From contig UQUU01000003.1 of assembly GCA_900544275.1 (NCBI GenBank), forward strand, positions 124,001 through 188,000: DNA of 64,000 nt, read 5' to 3'. A program made the translations under genes and the position numbers. Origin of the DNA: an uncultured Succiniclasticum sp. (GTDB lineage Bacteria > Bacillota > Negativicutes > Acidaminococcales > Acidaminococcaceae). Under the pieces are notes generated by a model that did not search any database, had not been told where the DNA came from, and worked only from the letters and a program-made list of their open reading frames with translations. Positions 42,307 to 51,192 of this stretch are shown in pieces (position 1 is the stretch's first letter; every line of letters begins with the position of its first letter).

Positions 42307-43011
42307 ATGAAAAATTCCAATAATGTGTGGTTATATTTACTGGCCTACCTGGCATTATTTTTGGGCTGGCTGCGGCGAAGCGTTCTTGGCAAGGCAGTTA
42401 CTGCCGGCATTTTGATCCTTATTGTCAGTACTACATTCAATCATTTGAGTGCCGCGCCGTTTTCGTTTTTAGCCAACACGCTGTCAGAACAGACGAATAC
42501 GGAAAAAGCGGAAGTAGCAGCTAAAGCCGAAACAACACAAAAAGCGGCGGATCAAAAAGAACAGGTGGAGAAGGCCCAAGACGCGGCCCAGCCGATAAAA
42601 AGCCACAATTACTCTCTGGTTGTTACCAAAAGCGCATACCGAGTCACTTTATTGGATAACGGTTCCCCTATAAAAGAATATAACTGCGCAGTAGGACGTA
42701 ACCCGGGCCAAAAGACAAAAACGGGGGACGCAAAAACTCCTGTAGGTACTTTTTCTGTAGAATCGATCACGCCTTCTTCCGATTGGGTCAGCAGTGAAGA
42801 TGGTAAGGGCGCTTACGGACCCTGGTTCATCACTTTAGATACGAAAAGCTTGAGCAAGGGCGAATGGGGCGGGATCGGTCTTTCCGGAACCAATAAACCG
42901 GAAGGTCTGGGGAAAGCCTCCAGTGCCGGCAGCGTGCGGCTTCGTAATAGTGATATTGAAGAGATTAAGCGTTATGTAAAAATCGGTACTTCCGTGACGA
43001 TTAAAGAATAA
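42307..43011 (+). CDS. L,D-transpeptidase-like (YkuD) protein lacking catalytic residues
   Basis: A 234-residue protein with one N-terminal membrane helix (about 24-46), a polar Lys/Ala-rich linker, and a YkuD domain from about residue 103. The domain aligns closely with the neighbour at 43107-43811, but the catalytic segment is altered. Where the neighbour has GIHGTHKPE and SEGCIRLRN, this one has GLSGTNKPE and SAGSVRLRN. Both active-site His positions and the nucleophilic Cys are lost. It is therefore probably a non-catalytic peptidoglycan-binding paralogue. The frame is intact, so it is not a simple pseudogene. A terminator separates it from the active paralogue. Confidence 0.85.
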   Translation: MKNSNNVWLYLLAYLALFLGWLRRSVLGKAVTAGILILIVSTTFNHLSAAPFSFLANTLSEQTNTEKAEVAAKAETTQKAADQKEQVEKAQDAAQPIKSHNYSLVVTKSAYRVTLLDNGSPIKEYNCAVGRNPGQKTKTGDAKTPVGTFSVESITPSSDWVSSEDGKGAYGPWFITLDTKSLSKGEWGGIGLSGTNKPEGLGKASSAGSVRLRNSDIEEIKRYVKIGTSVTIKE

Positions 43012-43045
43012 AAGACATAAAGCCGGCTGATTTGGCATGGCGATG

Positions 43046-43085
43046 GGGTTATTCCGGGGCAAGGCAATATGGAATAACCCTTTTT
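43046..43085 (+). terminator. Terminator between the two YkuD genes
   Basis: GGGTTATTCC (43046-43055) pairs perfectly with GGAATAACCC (43071-43080), followed by TTTTT. Confidence 0.9.
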
Positions 43086-43106
43086 CTGTATAATGGAGCG
43101 TTGAAG

Positions 43107-43811
43107 ATGAAAAGATTGTACCAGTTTATACTTGTTGTAACAGCATTGTTGCTTTTTGTAACGGGCCTGACTGCGGGTTGCCGCAATGAAGTCAATGTGT
43201 CCGGGCAAGGGAGCAAAACGGAAACAAATGTGAAAACTGCAAATAAAATAGATGATGATAAAGCTGCGGCGGAAAAAAAGATACAGGAAGAAGAACGAAT
43301 CAAAGCCGAAGCTGAAAAAGCCAAAAAAGAGACTCTCGAAAACGCAGAGCGGGAAAAGGTGCAAATCAAACAAAAAGCGGATAACCTTCAGTATTACGTG
43401 TTTGTAAAAAAGAGCACTTTTACGGTATACCTGATGGATGAAAAAGCGAATGTAGTAAAAACATATGACTGTACTTTAGGAAAGAACCCGGGACAGAAAG
43501 AAAAACGCGGTGACATGAAAACACCTACCGGTACTTTCTATGTAGACGAAATAGATGATGCTCGCTCATGGACGCATGATTTTGGCGATGGTAAGGGTGA
43601 GATCAAAGGCGCCTATGGACCCTGGTTTATCAGTTTGAATACAGATGCGCAAAGTCGGGGCGCCTGGGGTGGGATCGGTATTCATGGAACGCATAAACCG
43701 GAAGCGATGGGTACGCGTGATTCCGAAGGCTGCATCCGTCTCCGCAATGAAAATGTTGTAGATTTAAAACAATATGTGCGGGTTGGGACTAAAGTCATTA
43801 TAGAAGAATAA
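43107..43811 (+). CDS. L,D-transpeptidase lipoprotein (YkuD domain, active)
   Basis: A 234-residue lipoprotein starting at ATG 43107 behind GGAGCG. The signal peptide ends in the lipobox LTAGC (near 23). A Lys/Glu-rich coiled-coil spacer (about 45-95) is followed by the YkuD domain from about 98. The catalytic signature GIHGTHKPEAMGTRDSEGC, followed by IRL, is complete with the nucleophilic Cys. It would form or exchange 3-3 cross-links in peptidoglycan or attach lipoproteins to it. Its paralogue just upstream lacks the catalytic residues. Confidence 0.92.
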   Translation: MKRLYQFILVVTALLLFVTGLTAGCRNEVNVSGQGSKTETNVKTANKIDDDKAAAEKKIQEEERIKAEAEKAKKETLENAEREKVQIKQKADNLQYYVFVKKSTFTVYLMDEKANVVKTYDCTLGKNPGQKEKRGDMKTPTGTFYVDEIDDARSWTHDFGDGKGEIKGAYGPWFISLNTDAQSRGAWGGIGIHGTHKPEAMGTRDSEGCIRLRNENVVDLKQYVRVGTKVIIEE

Positions 43812-43848
43812 AGCAATAGTGCTGATGTATGGATGGCAATGATCGATC

Positions 43849-45030
43849 ATGAAAAAAATGAACTCGGCCGTGTATTTATTTTCTTTAGGCCATTTTGCGA
43901 CAGATTGGGCGCAGGGAGCAATCCCGGCTTTGCTTCCCTATTTTATCCAAAATTATAATTTATCTTATCGGGCGGCAGCGGCCCTTATTTTTGCGAATGT
44001 GTTGATATCTTCTTTACTTCAACCGGTGTTTGGCTATTATTCGGATCGGATATCCCGGCCCTGGTTTGTTCCTTTGGGCCCCGTCCTGTGTGGGACGGCA
44101 ATAACTGCTATTGGTTTCAGCACTACCTATGAAGGGGTGTTTCTGGCGTCTGCGCTATCGGGCATAGGCAGCGCGATCTTTCACCCGGAAGGAGCCCTGA
44201 TGGTAAATCGGGTCTCGGGGAAGGCCAAGGGACAGGCATTGGGCATTTTTTCCGTGGGGGGCAATGCCGGTTTCGCTGTCGGGCCGATCGTTGCGGGTTT
44301 CTGTGCGTATAAGATAGGTATTCATTCGCTGGTTTTGTTTGGTATAATCAATCTTCTGCTAGGCGCTGCCTTGTCCTGGCAAATGTCGTCAGTTCTCAGG
44401 CAGGTGGCGGCCCAACAACAGCTTGAGGCGGAGAATGCGGGAGCGGAAGAGAAGAAAAATGACTGGAACTCATTTGGGAAGCTGTTTTTTGCTATTTTGG
44501 CACGTTCCTTATCATTCACACTTAGCAATACGTTTATTCCGATTTACTGGATCACCGTGCTGCATACTTCTGCCACACAAGGCACCACGGCGCTTTCTAT
44601 CCTATTCACGCTGGGCGCGGTTATTACCTTTGTGGGCGGCGTGATTTCTGATCGGTTTGGCTTTGTTAAGGTCATTCGGGCGGCATTTATCTGTATGGTG
44701 CCTACGTATTTGCTTCTGACGCACACGACAAACGTCTGGTTGGCAACGGCTCTTTTGTTTCCTGCTGCGATTTCTATATTTTTGCCATATAGTCCCATCG
44801 TTGTTCTGGGTCAGACTTATCTGGCTAAAAATGCCGGTTTTGCTTCCGGTATAACACTGGGGCTGTCTACTACGTTAGGTGGCATTTTTGCGCCGCTGGT
44901 AGGATGGGCGGCTGACATTTGGGGACTGGTACCGGCCTTACAGATTTTTTGGATCACGGGACTTTTGGGCGCCGTTGCCGCCTTTACTCTGCCGTTGACC
45001 GACGGCCATGCGGACAAGGGGACTGATTGA
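43849..45030 (+). CDS. MFS transporter, fosmidomycin-resistance (Fsr)-like
   Basis: A 393-residue permease with 12 predicted membrane helices. YLFSLGHFATDWAQGAIPAL at the start, QPVFGYYSDRISRPWFVP near 58 and SGIGSAIFHPEGALMVNRVS near 103 are typical of the Fsr branch of the major facilitator family. It probably exports a small molecule; the natural substrate is unknown. Its end overlaps the region before the thioredoxin-like gene at 45059, suggesting cotranscription. No strong ribosome site precedes ATG 43849. Confidence 0.85.
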   Translation: MKKMNSAVYLFSLGHFATDWAQGAIPALLPYFIQNYNLSYRAAAALIFANVLISSLLQPVFGYYSDRISRPWFVPLGPVLCGTAITAIGFSTTYEGVFLASALSGIGSAIFHPEGALMVNRVSGKAKGQALGIFSVGGNAGFAVGPIVAGFCAYKIGIHSLVLFGIINLLLGAALSWQMSSVLRQVAAQQQLEAENAGAEEKKNDWNSFGKLFFAILARSLSFTLSNTFIPIYWITVLHTSATQGTTALSILFTLGAVITFVGGVISDRFGFVKVIRAAFICMVPTYLLLTHTTNVWLATALLFPAAISIFLPYSPIVVLGQTYLAKNAGFASGITLGLSTTLGGIFAPLVGWAADIWGLVPALQIFWITGLLGAVAAFTLPLTDGHADKGTD

Positions 45031-45058
45031 GTGGATGTCCCATAAGGAGGGTTTTAGC

Positions 45059-45385
45059 GTGGAATTAGTGAAGGAAAATATAGTTACGGTTACAGAGGAA
45101 AATTTTACGCAGGAAGTCCTGCAATGCAGTGAACCTGTATTAGTAAATTTTTATGCCGCATGGGATCAGCCCTGCCGCATGCAGCAACCGGCCCTGGACT
45201 ACATTGCTGATAATTATCCCCAGATAAAAGTTTGCAAACTGGACGTAGAGGAATATCCGGAAGTGGCGCAAAAATACGGGATTATTATGGTTCCTACTAC
45301 CATAGCCTTTAAAGATGGAAAGAAAATTAAAAGGGCGTCGGGTCTGCGTTTGAAGCAGGTGCTGTTAAAGATGGTGCTGGAATAA
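45059..45385 (+). CDS. Thioredoxin-fold protein with single active-site Cys
   Basis: A 108-residue thioredoxin-like protein starting at GTG 45059 behind AAGGAGGG. It aligns over its length with the canonical thioredoxin at 45560-45868, but the active site reads AAWDQPCRM instead of ASWCGPCRM: the nucleophilic Cys is Asp and only the resolving Cys is left. The cis-Pro loop is kept (IIMVPTTIAF). It cannot work as a normal disulfide reductase. A monothiol, peroxiredoxin-partner or binding role is possible. It is adjacent to trxA and the trxB-like gene. Confidence 0.85.
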   Translation: MELVKENIVTVTEENFTQEVLQCSEPVLVNFYAAWDQPCRMQQPALDYIADNYPQIKVCKLDVEEYPEVAQKYGIIMVPTTIAFKDGKKIKRASGLRLKQVLLKMVLE

Positions 45386-45559
45386 GCGGTAATTATGTTG
45401 CATTAAAATCGTAAAGCTACTGTGACTTGGTTACAGACGAGAGGAAAATTTTTTGTTATACTTTGTTTAAACAGAAAATAGTCATAAATCACGCCTAAAA
45501 ATGGCGGGAGTGTGACAATAGCGTAAGTGTTAACTATGATGAGAAAAGGAGAATGAATT

Positions 45560-45868
45560 ATGAGCGTAATTGAAATTACCAAAGAAAATTTTGCCGCGGA
45601 AGTTTTGCAGTCAGAAAAACCGGTGTTGTTAGACTTTTGGGCCAGCTGGTGTGGTCCCTGCCGTATGATGGCCCCGGTCATCGAAACGATTGCGGCTGAA
45701 AACCTCGGTTTAAAGGTTGGTAAAGTGAATGTAGATGACAACCCTGAATTAGCCCAGCAGTTTAACGTAATGAGCATTCCGACGCTGGCCGCCTTTAAAG
45801 AGGGAAAATTAACGGGTACAGCGGTTGGTTTCCAACCTAAGGAAAATGTCTTGGAGCTGTTCAAGTGA
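45560..45868 (+). CDS. trxA: Thioredoxin
   Basis: A 102-residue canonical thioredoxin. ASWCGPCRMMAP holds the redox CxxC near 31, and the cis-Pro is in VMSIPTLAAF near 76. It receives electrons from thioredoxin reductase (likely 46040-46918) and serves peroxiredoxin, reductases and others. ATG 45560 follows AAAGGAG. A perfect 22-bp hairpin terminates it. Confidence 0.97.
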   Translation: MSVIEITKENFAAEVLQSEKPVLLDFWASWCGPCRMMAPVIETIAAENLGLKVGKVNVDDNPELAQQFNVMSIPTLAAFKEGKLTGTAVGFQPKENVLELFK

Positions 45869-45885
45869 AATTTGTTCAAAGTACC

Positions 45886-45934
45886 TTATAATGCGAAAGG
45901 CCATTGTCTCGGACAATGGCCTTTCGCATTATAA
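45886..45934. terminator. Perfect 22-bp terminator after trxA
   Basis: Bases 45886-45907 are exactly complementary to 45913-45934 around CTCGG; the stem includes GCGAAAGGCCATTGT. It is unusually long and lacks a full T-run. Confidence 0.8.
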
Positions 45935-46039
45935 AATTGTGCAACTTGCTTTGTATTTGCACTATAAACCGGAATCCAAGTCTGGCTACAGGGGCTTATT
46001 CTGGGGTATAATAGAAAAGAACGGATGGGAGGGAAAAAG

Positions 46040-46918
46040 ATGGCAACGGTGTTCATTATCGGCAGCGGCCCTGCGGGGGTAGCTGCATCGTTATACGCTA
46101 AACGAGGCGGCGCGGACGTTATAGTGATCAGTCGCGGTTCAGGCGCTCTGGGTAAAGCAGAAAAAATCCAGAATTATTACGGCCTTCGTACGGCAGTGTC
46201 AGGTAAAGAACTGGAAGAAGACGGCATCAGCGGCGCAAAAAATCTGGGTGTAAAATTTATTTGCGATGAAGTGGTTGACTTAGCCCTGAACGAAGATTTT
46301 ACCGGTTTTGTTATTAAAACGCCGACCGGAAAGTATGCGGCGGATGCGGTGATCCTGGCTGCGGGCAGTAGCCGCAAGACGCTGCCGGTGCCCGGTCTTA
46401 AGGAGTTGGAAGGCAGAGGTGTAAGTTATTGCGCCATTTGTGATGCTTTTTTTTATCGCGGCAAAAAGGTAGGCGTTTTAGGTGCCGGAGAATACGCCCT
46501 GCATGAAGCGGAAACCCTGTTGCCTCATGCAGAGGAAGTTACGTTATTTACAAATGGGCAAGCGCCGACTGTACCAGTTCCGCAAACGATAAAAATAAAT
46601 AAGGAAAAGCTGCTCTCCGTGGAAGCGGGAGAAGAGAATAAGCGGGTGAGCGGGATTCGATTGGCAACCGGAGAACTGGTTGCGGTAGAGGGTGTCTTTG
46701 TAGCCCTGGGGGTCGCCGGGAGTGTGGATCTGGCACGTAAGATCGGCGCCGCGGTACAGGCTGGAAATATACTGGTGGACAAAGACATGGCGACGAATGT
46801 GCCGGGGCTTTTTGCGGCCGGGGATTGTACCGGCGGGCTCTATCAAATCGTGAAGGCTGCGTATGAAGGAACTGTTGCAGGACTGTCTGTATTACGTTAT
46901 CTGAAAGAGAAAAAATGA
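46040..46918 (+). CDS. Thioredoxin reductase-like flavoprotein
   Basis: A 292-residue two-dinucleotide-domain flavoprotein. The FAD motif FIIGSGPAGVAASLYAKRGG opens it, the redox pair is in GVSYCAICDAFFYRGKK (near 130), the NAD(P)-site motif is VGVLGAGEYALHE and the second FAD contact LFAAGDCTGGLYQI (near 258). The NADPH-binding GxGxxA motif is somewhat altered (GAGEYA), so cofactor preference could differ from classical TrxB or be ferredoxin-linked. ATG 46040 follows GGGAGGG. Its stop overlaps the next gene. Confidence 0.85.
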   Translation: MATVFIIGSGPAGVAASLYAKRGGADVIVISRGSGALGKAEKIQNYYGLRTAVSGKELEEDGISGAKNLGVKFICDEVVDLALNEDFTGFVIKTPTGKYAADAVILAAGSSRKTLPVPGLKELEGRGVSYCAICDAFFYRGKKVGVLGAGEYALHEAETLLPHAEEVTLFTNGQAPTVPVPQTIKINKEKLLSVEAGEENKRVSGIRLATGELVAVEGVFVALGVAGSVDLARKIGAAVQAGNILVDKDMATNVPGLFAAGDCTGGLYQIVKAAYEGTVAGLSVLRYLKEKK

Positions 46919-47589
46919 CGCATCTGTATACTGACTTATTTATTGCAAAATTTTCGTTCTGGCCTTATTTATCTGCTTCGCAAAAAATGGATCTTAGCGA
47001 CCAAACACAGCTGAGGCAATATAAAAAAGGCGAAATTTTATACGAGAGCAAAGAAACCTGTTTAGGTGTAGCCCTAATCAAAACAGGGCAGCTGCGCGCT
47101 TACATTTTGTCAGAGGATGGGCGGGAAGTTACATTGTATCGTTTATTCCCCGGTGACGTAGGTATTCTGACCGCTTCTTGCGTATTGCAGGCGGTAAGTT
47201 ACCATGTATTTGTGGAAGCCGATGCTGATACGCAGGTTTTGCTCACTGCTTCTGAGATTTTTGGTAAACTGGTGGAAAATAATATTTATGTCCGTTGTTT
47301 TGCTTATGAAATGGCAAGCGCGCGTCTTTCAGAAATGTTGTGGACGCTGCAGCAAATACTGTTTCTCAGTGCGGATAAACGATTGGCCATGTTTCTTTTG
47401 GAGGAAAGCAAAAAGAAAGCTTCCGATCGCCTGCTTTTAACACAAGAGCAAATAGCAAGCTACATGGGAAGCGCCAGAGAAGTTGTAAGCCGTCTCCTAA
47501 AATATTTTGCGGCGGAAAAAATTGTCCGGCCGGAACGAGGTTCGGTCACGATCCTTGATCGGAAAAAACTGGAACAGCTGGTAGAGTGA
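46915..47589 (+). CDS. Crp/Fnr-family transcription regulator
   Basis: A 224-residue regulator. The cyclic-nucleotide-binding-like beta roll spans about 30-120 (KKGEILYES, LIKTGQLRAYILSEDGREVT, PGDVGIL). A long dimer helix and C-terminal winged helix with LTQEQIASYMGSAREVVSRL (near 175) follow. No N-terminal Cys cluster of Fnr type is present; Cys residues in the roll (ETCLG, ASCVLQ) might sense redox. It overlaps the thioredoxin-reductase-like gene by ATGA, which suggests it regulates a redox function. Confidence 0.9.
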   Translation: MTHLYTDLFIAKFSFWPYLSASQKMDLSDQTQLRQYKKGEILYESKETCLGVALIKTGQLRAYILSEDGREVTLYRLFPGDVGILTASCVLQAVSYHVFVEADADTQVLLTASEIFGKLVENNIYVRCFAYEMASARLSEMLWTLQQILFLSADKRLAMFLLEESKKKASDRLLLTQEQIASYMGSAREVVSRLLKYFAAEKIVRPERGSVTILDRKKLEQLVE

Positions 47590-47600
47590 ATCGTCCGCCC

Positions 47601-48509
47601 TTAACGTTGGGCGTAATGAGTGGTCACATATTGACTGATCCGTTTCAAACGTTCGGTAGTAGCCGGATGGCTGGATAAAAGTCGGGTCAGAAAATTTTTT
47701 TCTACATCGCCCTGGCTGATGAAGGTCAATCCCTGATATAATTCCACGCCCAACCCAATTTCACAGGCGTAGAGATCCGCTTCATATTCGTCCTCGCGGG
47801 AACTGAACTGATTGATAAGGTAAAGCGGCAACTGCATTAAAAGTTGAAAAGCCCAAATTTGCAAGACAAAAAACCAGGATAGAATAAAAGCGATCCAGCC
47901 TAAAACGGGTATGAAACTTAAAACCTGTAAAAAAAGAGCAATCGTGCTGTAAATACGGATCACAAGATTGCCAAATCCTGCCATAATGCCGGTGATTAAG
48001 GCCGTATTTGTATCACCGTGCCGGATATGCCCGATTTCGTGTGCCAGAATACCGGCGATTTCTTCCACATACATGCCGTTTAATAAAGACTGAGTCACGG
48101 CAATATTATTCTTACCGACCGCAAAGGCATTGAGCATTTTTAAATTACAAACATATAAATTATAATTGCCGGAGTCCAGATCAGAGTGCTGACAAACAAT
48201 ATCCATTGCCTGCTTTAATTTTGCACTCTCTTGCCCATTGGGCTGGATGCAATTGGCCGCCCAGCACAAATAACGCTGCATAAACCAAGTGCGGTGAAAT
48301 AAGCAGGGGACAAGCAAAATCAATGCAGTTAAGACGATTGTAATATTGTTCGGCAGAAAGGGCAGGCGGATATACTCCATGAGCTGTCGCAGCCATTCCC
48401 ACTGGATAGGGGAGAAGGTCTGCCAAAAGGTCCAGAAAGTGGATATAATAAGAAAATTTACGATAAAAGTCAGTGAGATCAAGAGAATATCTCGTAAAAA
48501 ATTATACAC
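47601..48509 (-). CDS. htpX: M48-family membrane metallopeptidase (HtpX-like)
   Basis: A 302-residue membrane protease. Two N-terminal helices (about 8-30 and 42-62) precede the zinc motif LAHEIGHIRHGD (near 158). Two more hydrophobic segments follow, then the third zinc-ligand region SSREDEYEADLYACEIG (near 240) with Glu. HtpX degrades damaged membrane proteins with FtsH. It starts at GTG 48509 behind AAGGAG. Confidence 0.9.
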   Translation of the reverse strand: MYNFLRDILLISLTFIVNFLIISTFWTFWQTFSPIQWEWLRQLMEYIRLPFLPNNITIVLTALILLVPCLFHRTWFMQRYLCWAANCIQPNGQESAKLKQAMDIVCQHSDLDSGNYNLYVCNLKMLNAFAVGKNNIAVTQSLLNGMYVEEIAGILAHEIGHIRHGDTNTALITGIMAGFGNLVIRIYSTIALFLQVLSFIPVLGWIAFILSWFFVLQIWAFQLLMQLPLYLINQFSSREDEYEADLYACEIGLGVELYQGLTFISQGDVEKNFLTRLLSSHPATTERLKRISQYVTTHYAQR

Positions 48510-48523
48510 GATCCAACTCCTTT

Positions 48524-49489
48524 TTACTTACGACCCATCCATATAATACGGCCGGGCAATTGGGAAAGAAAAATTCCGCCGGTCATAATCAGACATCCCA
48601 CAAGTTCTCTGGTGGTCATTACCTCGTTCAGGAATAAAAAACCGGCTAAGGCGCCAAAAATCATTTCGCAGCTCATCAACATAGATGCTTCTGTGGGAGG
48701 GACATTGGCCTGACCGATAATTTGCAGGGTGTAAGCCACACCGCTGGACATGATGCCGGCATAAAACAGTGGCAAGGCGGTTTGTTCCACGCTTTGCAGG
48801 GTAATTGTTTCCCCTGCCAGAAAGATCCCGCAAAAACTCAACAGCGCAGCGGTAATAAACTGCCCTTCCGCCAGATAGATCCCCGGATACCACCGAACAA
48901 AGTGATCGATAAATAAAATTTGCAAGGTCCAGAATAAAACACCCAGCATAGTTAAAAAATCACCGAAATTAAGCGGCTGCGCATCAGAGCGAAAGGCTAA
49001 GAGGTAGACGCCGATAAGGGCTAAAATTCCGCCCAGGATATGGGTGATCCGCAGGGGCTGCCGTACCCAAAGGCCGAACAAAGGAACCGCGATGATGTAC
49101 AGGGCCGTGATAAAAGCGGCTTTCCCGGCGGTGGTATAAACCAGAGCCTGTTGCTGTAAAGCCGAACCTCCAAATAACATAGTGCCGATGATCAATCCAC
49201 AAAGCCAGAGCGGCCAGGGCTTTACAGAGTGGTGTAAAGCGTCGGGTGCACTGTGATTTTTTTCTATAATAAATTTTCTCTTTTCTTCCGGTTTGAGATT
49301 CGGAGAGAGAATTTTTTTTCTTTCCTTCCGGCGGTGCCAGATAACCAGCGGAAAAACAGCTAACGTCCCCAGTACAAAACGTAGGGCGATAAAGCTAAAT
49401 GTCTCCATGGTTCCGGTACTGACGCGCTGAAAAATGAAAGTGGTACCCCATATAAAAGCAACTAACAAAAGCAGTAAGCGATTTTTCAT
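48524..49489 (-). CDS. EamA/DMT-family transporter
   Basis: A 321-residue drug/metabolite transporter with ten predicted helices in two EamA repeats. The first repeat opens with LLLLVAFIWGTTFIFQRVS and the second with FGDFLTMLGVLFWTLQILFI. A basic cytoplasmic loop (RRKERKKILSPNLKPEEKRK) after the second helix is longer than usual. It is likely an exporter of amino acids or other metabolites; no substrate can be named. It is followed by htpX 14 bases after its stop. Confidence 0.88.
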   Translation of the reverse strand: MKNRLLLLLVAFIWGTTFIFQRVSTGTMETFSFIALRFVLGTLAVFPLVIWHRRKERKKILSPNLKPEEKRKFIIEKNHSAPDALHHSVKPWPLWLCGLIIGTMLFGGSALQQQALVYTTAGKAAFITALYIIAVPLFGLWVRQPLRITHILGGILALIGVYLLAFRSDAQPLNFGDFLTMLGVLFWTLQILFIDHFVRWYPGIYLAEGQFITAALLSFCGIFLAGETITLQSVEQTALPLFYAGIMSSGVAYTLQIIGQANVPPTEASMLMSCEMIFGALAGFLFLNEVMTTRELVGCLIMTGGIFLSQLPGRIIWMGRK

Positions 49490-49723
49490 TTGGAAAATAG
49501 AAACCCCTTATAAATCTTTAAAATCTGTAAAACACATTATACTATAAAATTATATTATTTCCAATTGAGCGGGAATGGACTTGAAGGTCGTTGTGTTATA
49601 TAATAAAAAGCAAAATTTATAATGTTTTTCAAAACAAAGATAAACGCTTTTCTTTGTAGTCGATGGTAGTGCGATTTAGCTGTTTATAGTGATGCAGATG
49701 TTGTAGAGGGGCGGGGAATACGT

Positions 49724-50329
49724 ATGAGAGATGAAGACAGAAAGAAAGAGATTATTTCAAACAGGGAAGAAACGGAACCGATGCTGATCCATGTGGAAGC
49801 AAATCAGGCCGGTTATCGGTGGGTGGCGATTGCCGCGATGCTATTGGCTATCGGCATCATTTTACATACCGTAACGCCTAACGTCGGCGGCGTTACCCCG
49901 AACTGGACCATTGCTATGTATTGCCTTGTCATTAACTTAACAAGGCCTTCTTTAAAGCAGGCGCTGGGTATCGGTTTTATTGCGGGTATTACACTGATCC
50001 CTTCTTCCAAATCCGCCTTTCCCCTGGGGAATATTGCCAGTGAACTTTGCGGCGCTTTTACCTGTTGTTTATTGTTAAAGGCATTGGCTGCCGTGCATCT
50101 GGATAAAATTCGTTTTGTCCCTTTTATTACAGGCTTTGCTTCCACCTTTATTTCCGGTGGCGTCTTTACGTTTATTTTGAAAATAGTGCTGAATCTGCCG
50201 CTTCGGGTTTGGGTGTTTGCGATGCTGCCGTTGGTGGCGGTGATAGGGGCTTTAAACGGACTGATCACCTTTGGTTTGTTTCGTCCGGTAAGAAAATTGT
50301 TTTATGCTCAGGAAGGAGATAGGGAATGA
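49724..50329 (+). CDS. ECF transporter S component (TrpP-like)
   Basis: A 201-residue membrane protein with a ~35-residue polar N-terminus and five to six helices. The sequence HTVTPNVGGVTPNWTIAMYC with GFIAGITLIPSSKSAFPLGN resembles the TrpP family of ECF substrate-binding (S) subunits, so tryptophan is a tentative substrate. It heads an operon with two ECF ATPases and an EcfT, a complete dedicated (group I-like) ECF transporter. The next gene starts within its stop codon region. The 234 bases upstream showed no riboswitch I can recognise. Confidence 0.7.
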   Translation: MRDEDRKKEIISNREETEPMLIHVEANQAGYRWVAIAAMLLAIGIILHTVTPNVGGVTPNWTIAMYCLVINLTRPSLKQALGIGFIAGITLIPSSKSAFPLGNIASELCGAFTCCLLLKALAAVHLDKIRFVPFITGFASTFISGGVFTFILKIVLNLPLRVWVFAMLPLVAVIGALNGLITFGLFRPVRKLFYAQEGDRE

Positions 50330-51192
50330 TGGAACCGATAGTTTCCGTAGAAAATTTTTCATTTAAATATCTCCGTTCCGATCTGGTTTTAAAACAGGTA
50401 AATCTGACGATTGAAAAAGGCTCTTTTACCGTAATGATTGGCGCCAGTGGTGCCGGTAAAACTACGTTATGTAAAGCGATGGCGGGGATCGTTCCTTACT
50501 ATACAGGCGGTGATTATGCCGGTGATGTGAAGGTGTTGGGCGAAAGCACTAAAGGTAAAAAAGTTTCCGATATATCTATGAAAGTAGGCTTGATGCTGGA
50601 GGATTATGAAAGCCAGCTGGTTTCTCTTACGGCAGGAGAAGAAGTTGCTTTTAGTCTGCTGAATCATGGCTTCCCTGCTGCGGAAACAGGAGAACGGGTA
50701 CGCAAGGCTTTAGAAGCAGTAGGCCTTCCCGGGCGAGAAGGTTATCAATTGGATGAGTTATCCGGGGGGCAGCGTCAACGGCTGGCTTTAGCCTCTTTGC
50801 TGGCGGTGCGGCCGGAGGTTATTGTGTTAGACGAACCGGTCAGCGCTATGGATCCGGACGGTGCGGAAAGCCTGTATCGACTGCTTCACTCAATTCATGA
50901 AAAATTTGGCACGACTTTGATCGTAGTGGAACATCGGGTCGGTTTTGTTTTGCCCTATGTGCAAAACCTGGTCGCCATCAAAAACGGTATGATCGCCGCG
51001 CAGGGACCGTGCGAAGTGGTAGTACCGGAAATTTATCGGGATACGGAACTGCGTTCTTTGTTGCCGGATCTGTGGCAGGTGAAGTGTGAGTTGGAAGAAA
51101 GGACCGGCCAATCTTTTGCTTTATGGCGTTCCGCGGAAGAGGCGGTTGCGGAATTGCGGAGCAAAGGTTTAGGAAACGGGGTGAGAGTATGA
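50326..51192 (+). CDS. ECF transporter ATPase 1
   Basis: A 288-residue ABC ATPase. Walker A IGASGAGKTTLCKAMAG near 38, a Q-loop in GLMLEDYESQLVSLT where the usual QNP reads EDYESQ, signature LSGGQRQRLALASLL near 145, Walker B VIVLDEPVSAMDP near 166 and HRVGF as H-loop. It pairs with the next ATPase to drive the EcfT/S complex. It overlaps both neighbours. Confidence 0.9.
   Translation: MMEPIVSVENFSFKYLRSDLVLKQVNLTIEKGSFTVMIGASGAGKTTLCKAMAGIVPYYTGGDYAGDVKVLGESTKGKKVSDISMKVGLMLEDYESQLVSLTAGEEVAFSLLNHGFPAAETGERVRKALEAVGLPGREGYQLDELSGGQRQRLALASLLAVRPEVIVLDEPVSAMDPDGAESLYRLLHSIHEKFGTTLIVVEHRVGFVLPYVQNLVAIKNGMIAAQGPCEVVVPEIYRDTELRSLLPDLWQVKCELEERTGQSFALWRSAEEAVAELRSKGLGNGVRV

Noticed and set aside
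43849..45030. Antibiotic resistance determinant
   Set aside because: The Fsr-like MFS protein resembles fosmidomycin-resistance proteins, but this subfamily is widespread in housekeeping contexts and no resistance phenotype can be inferred.
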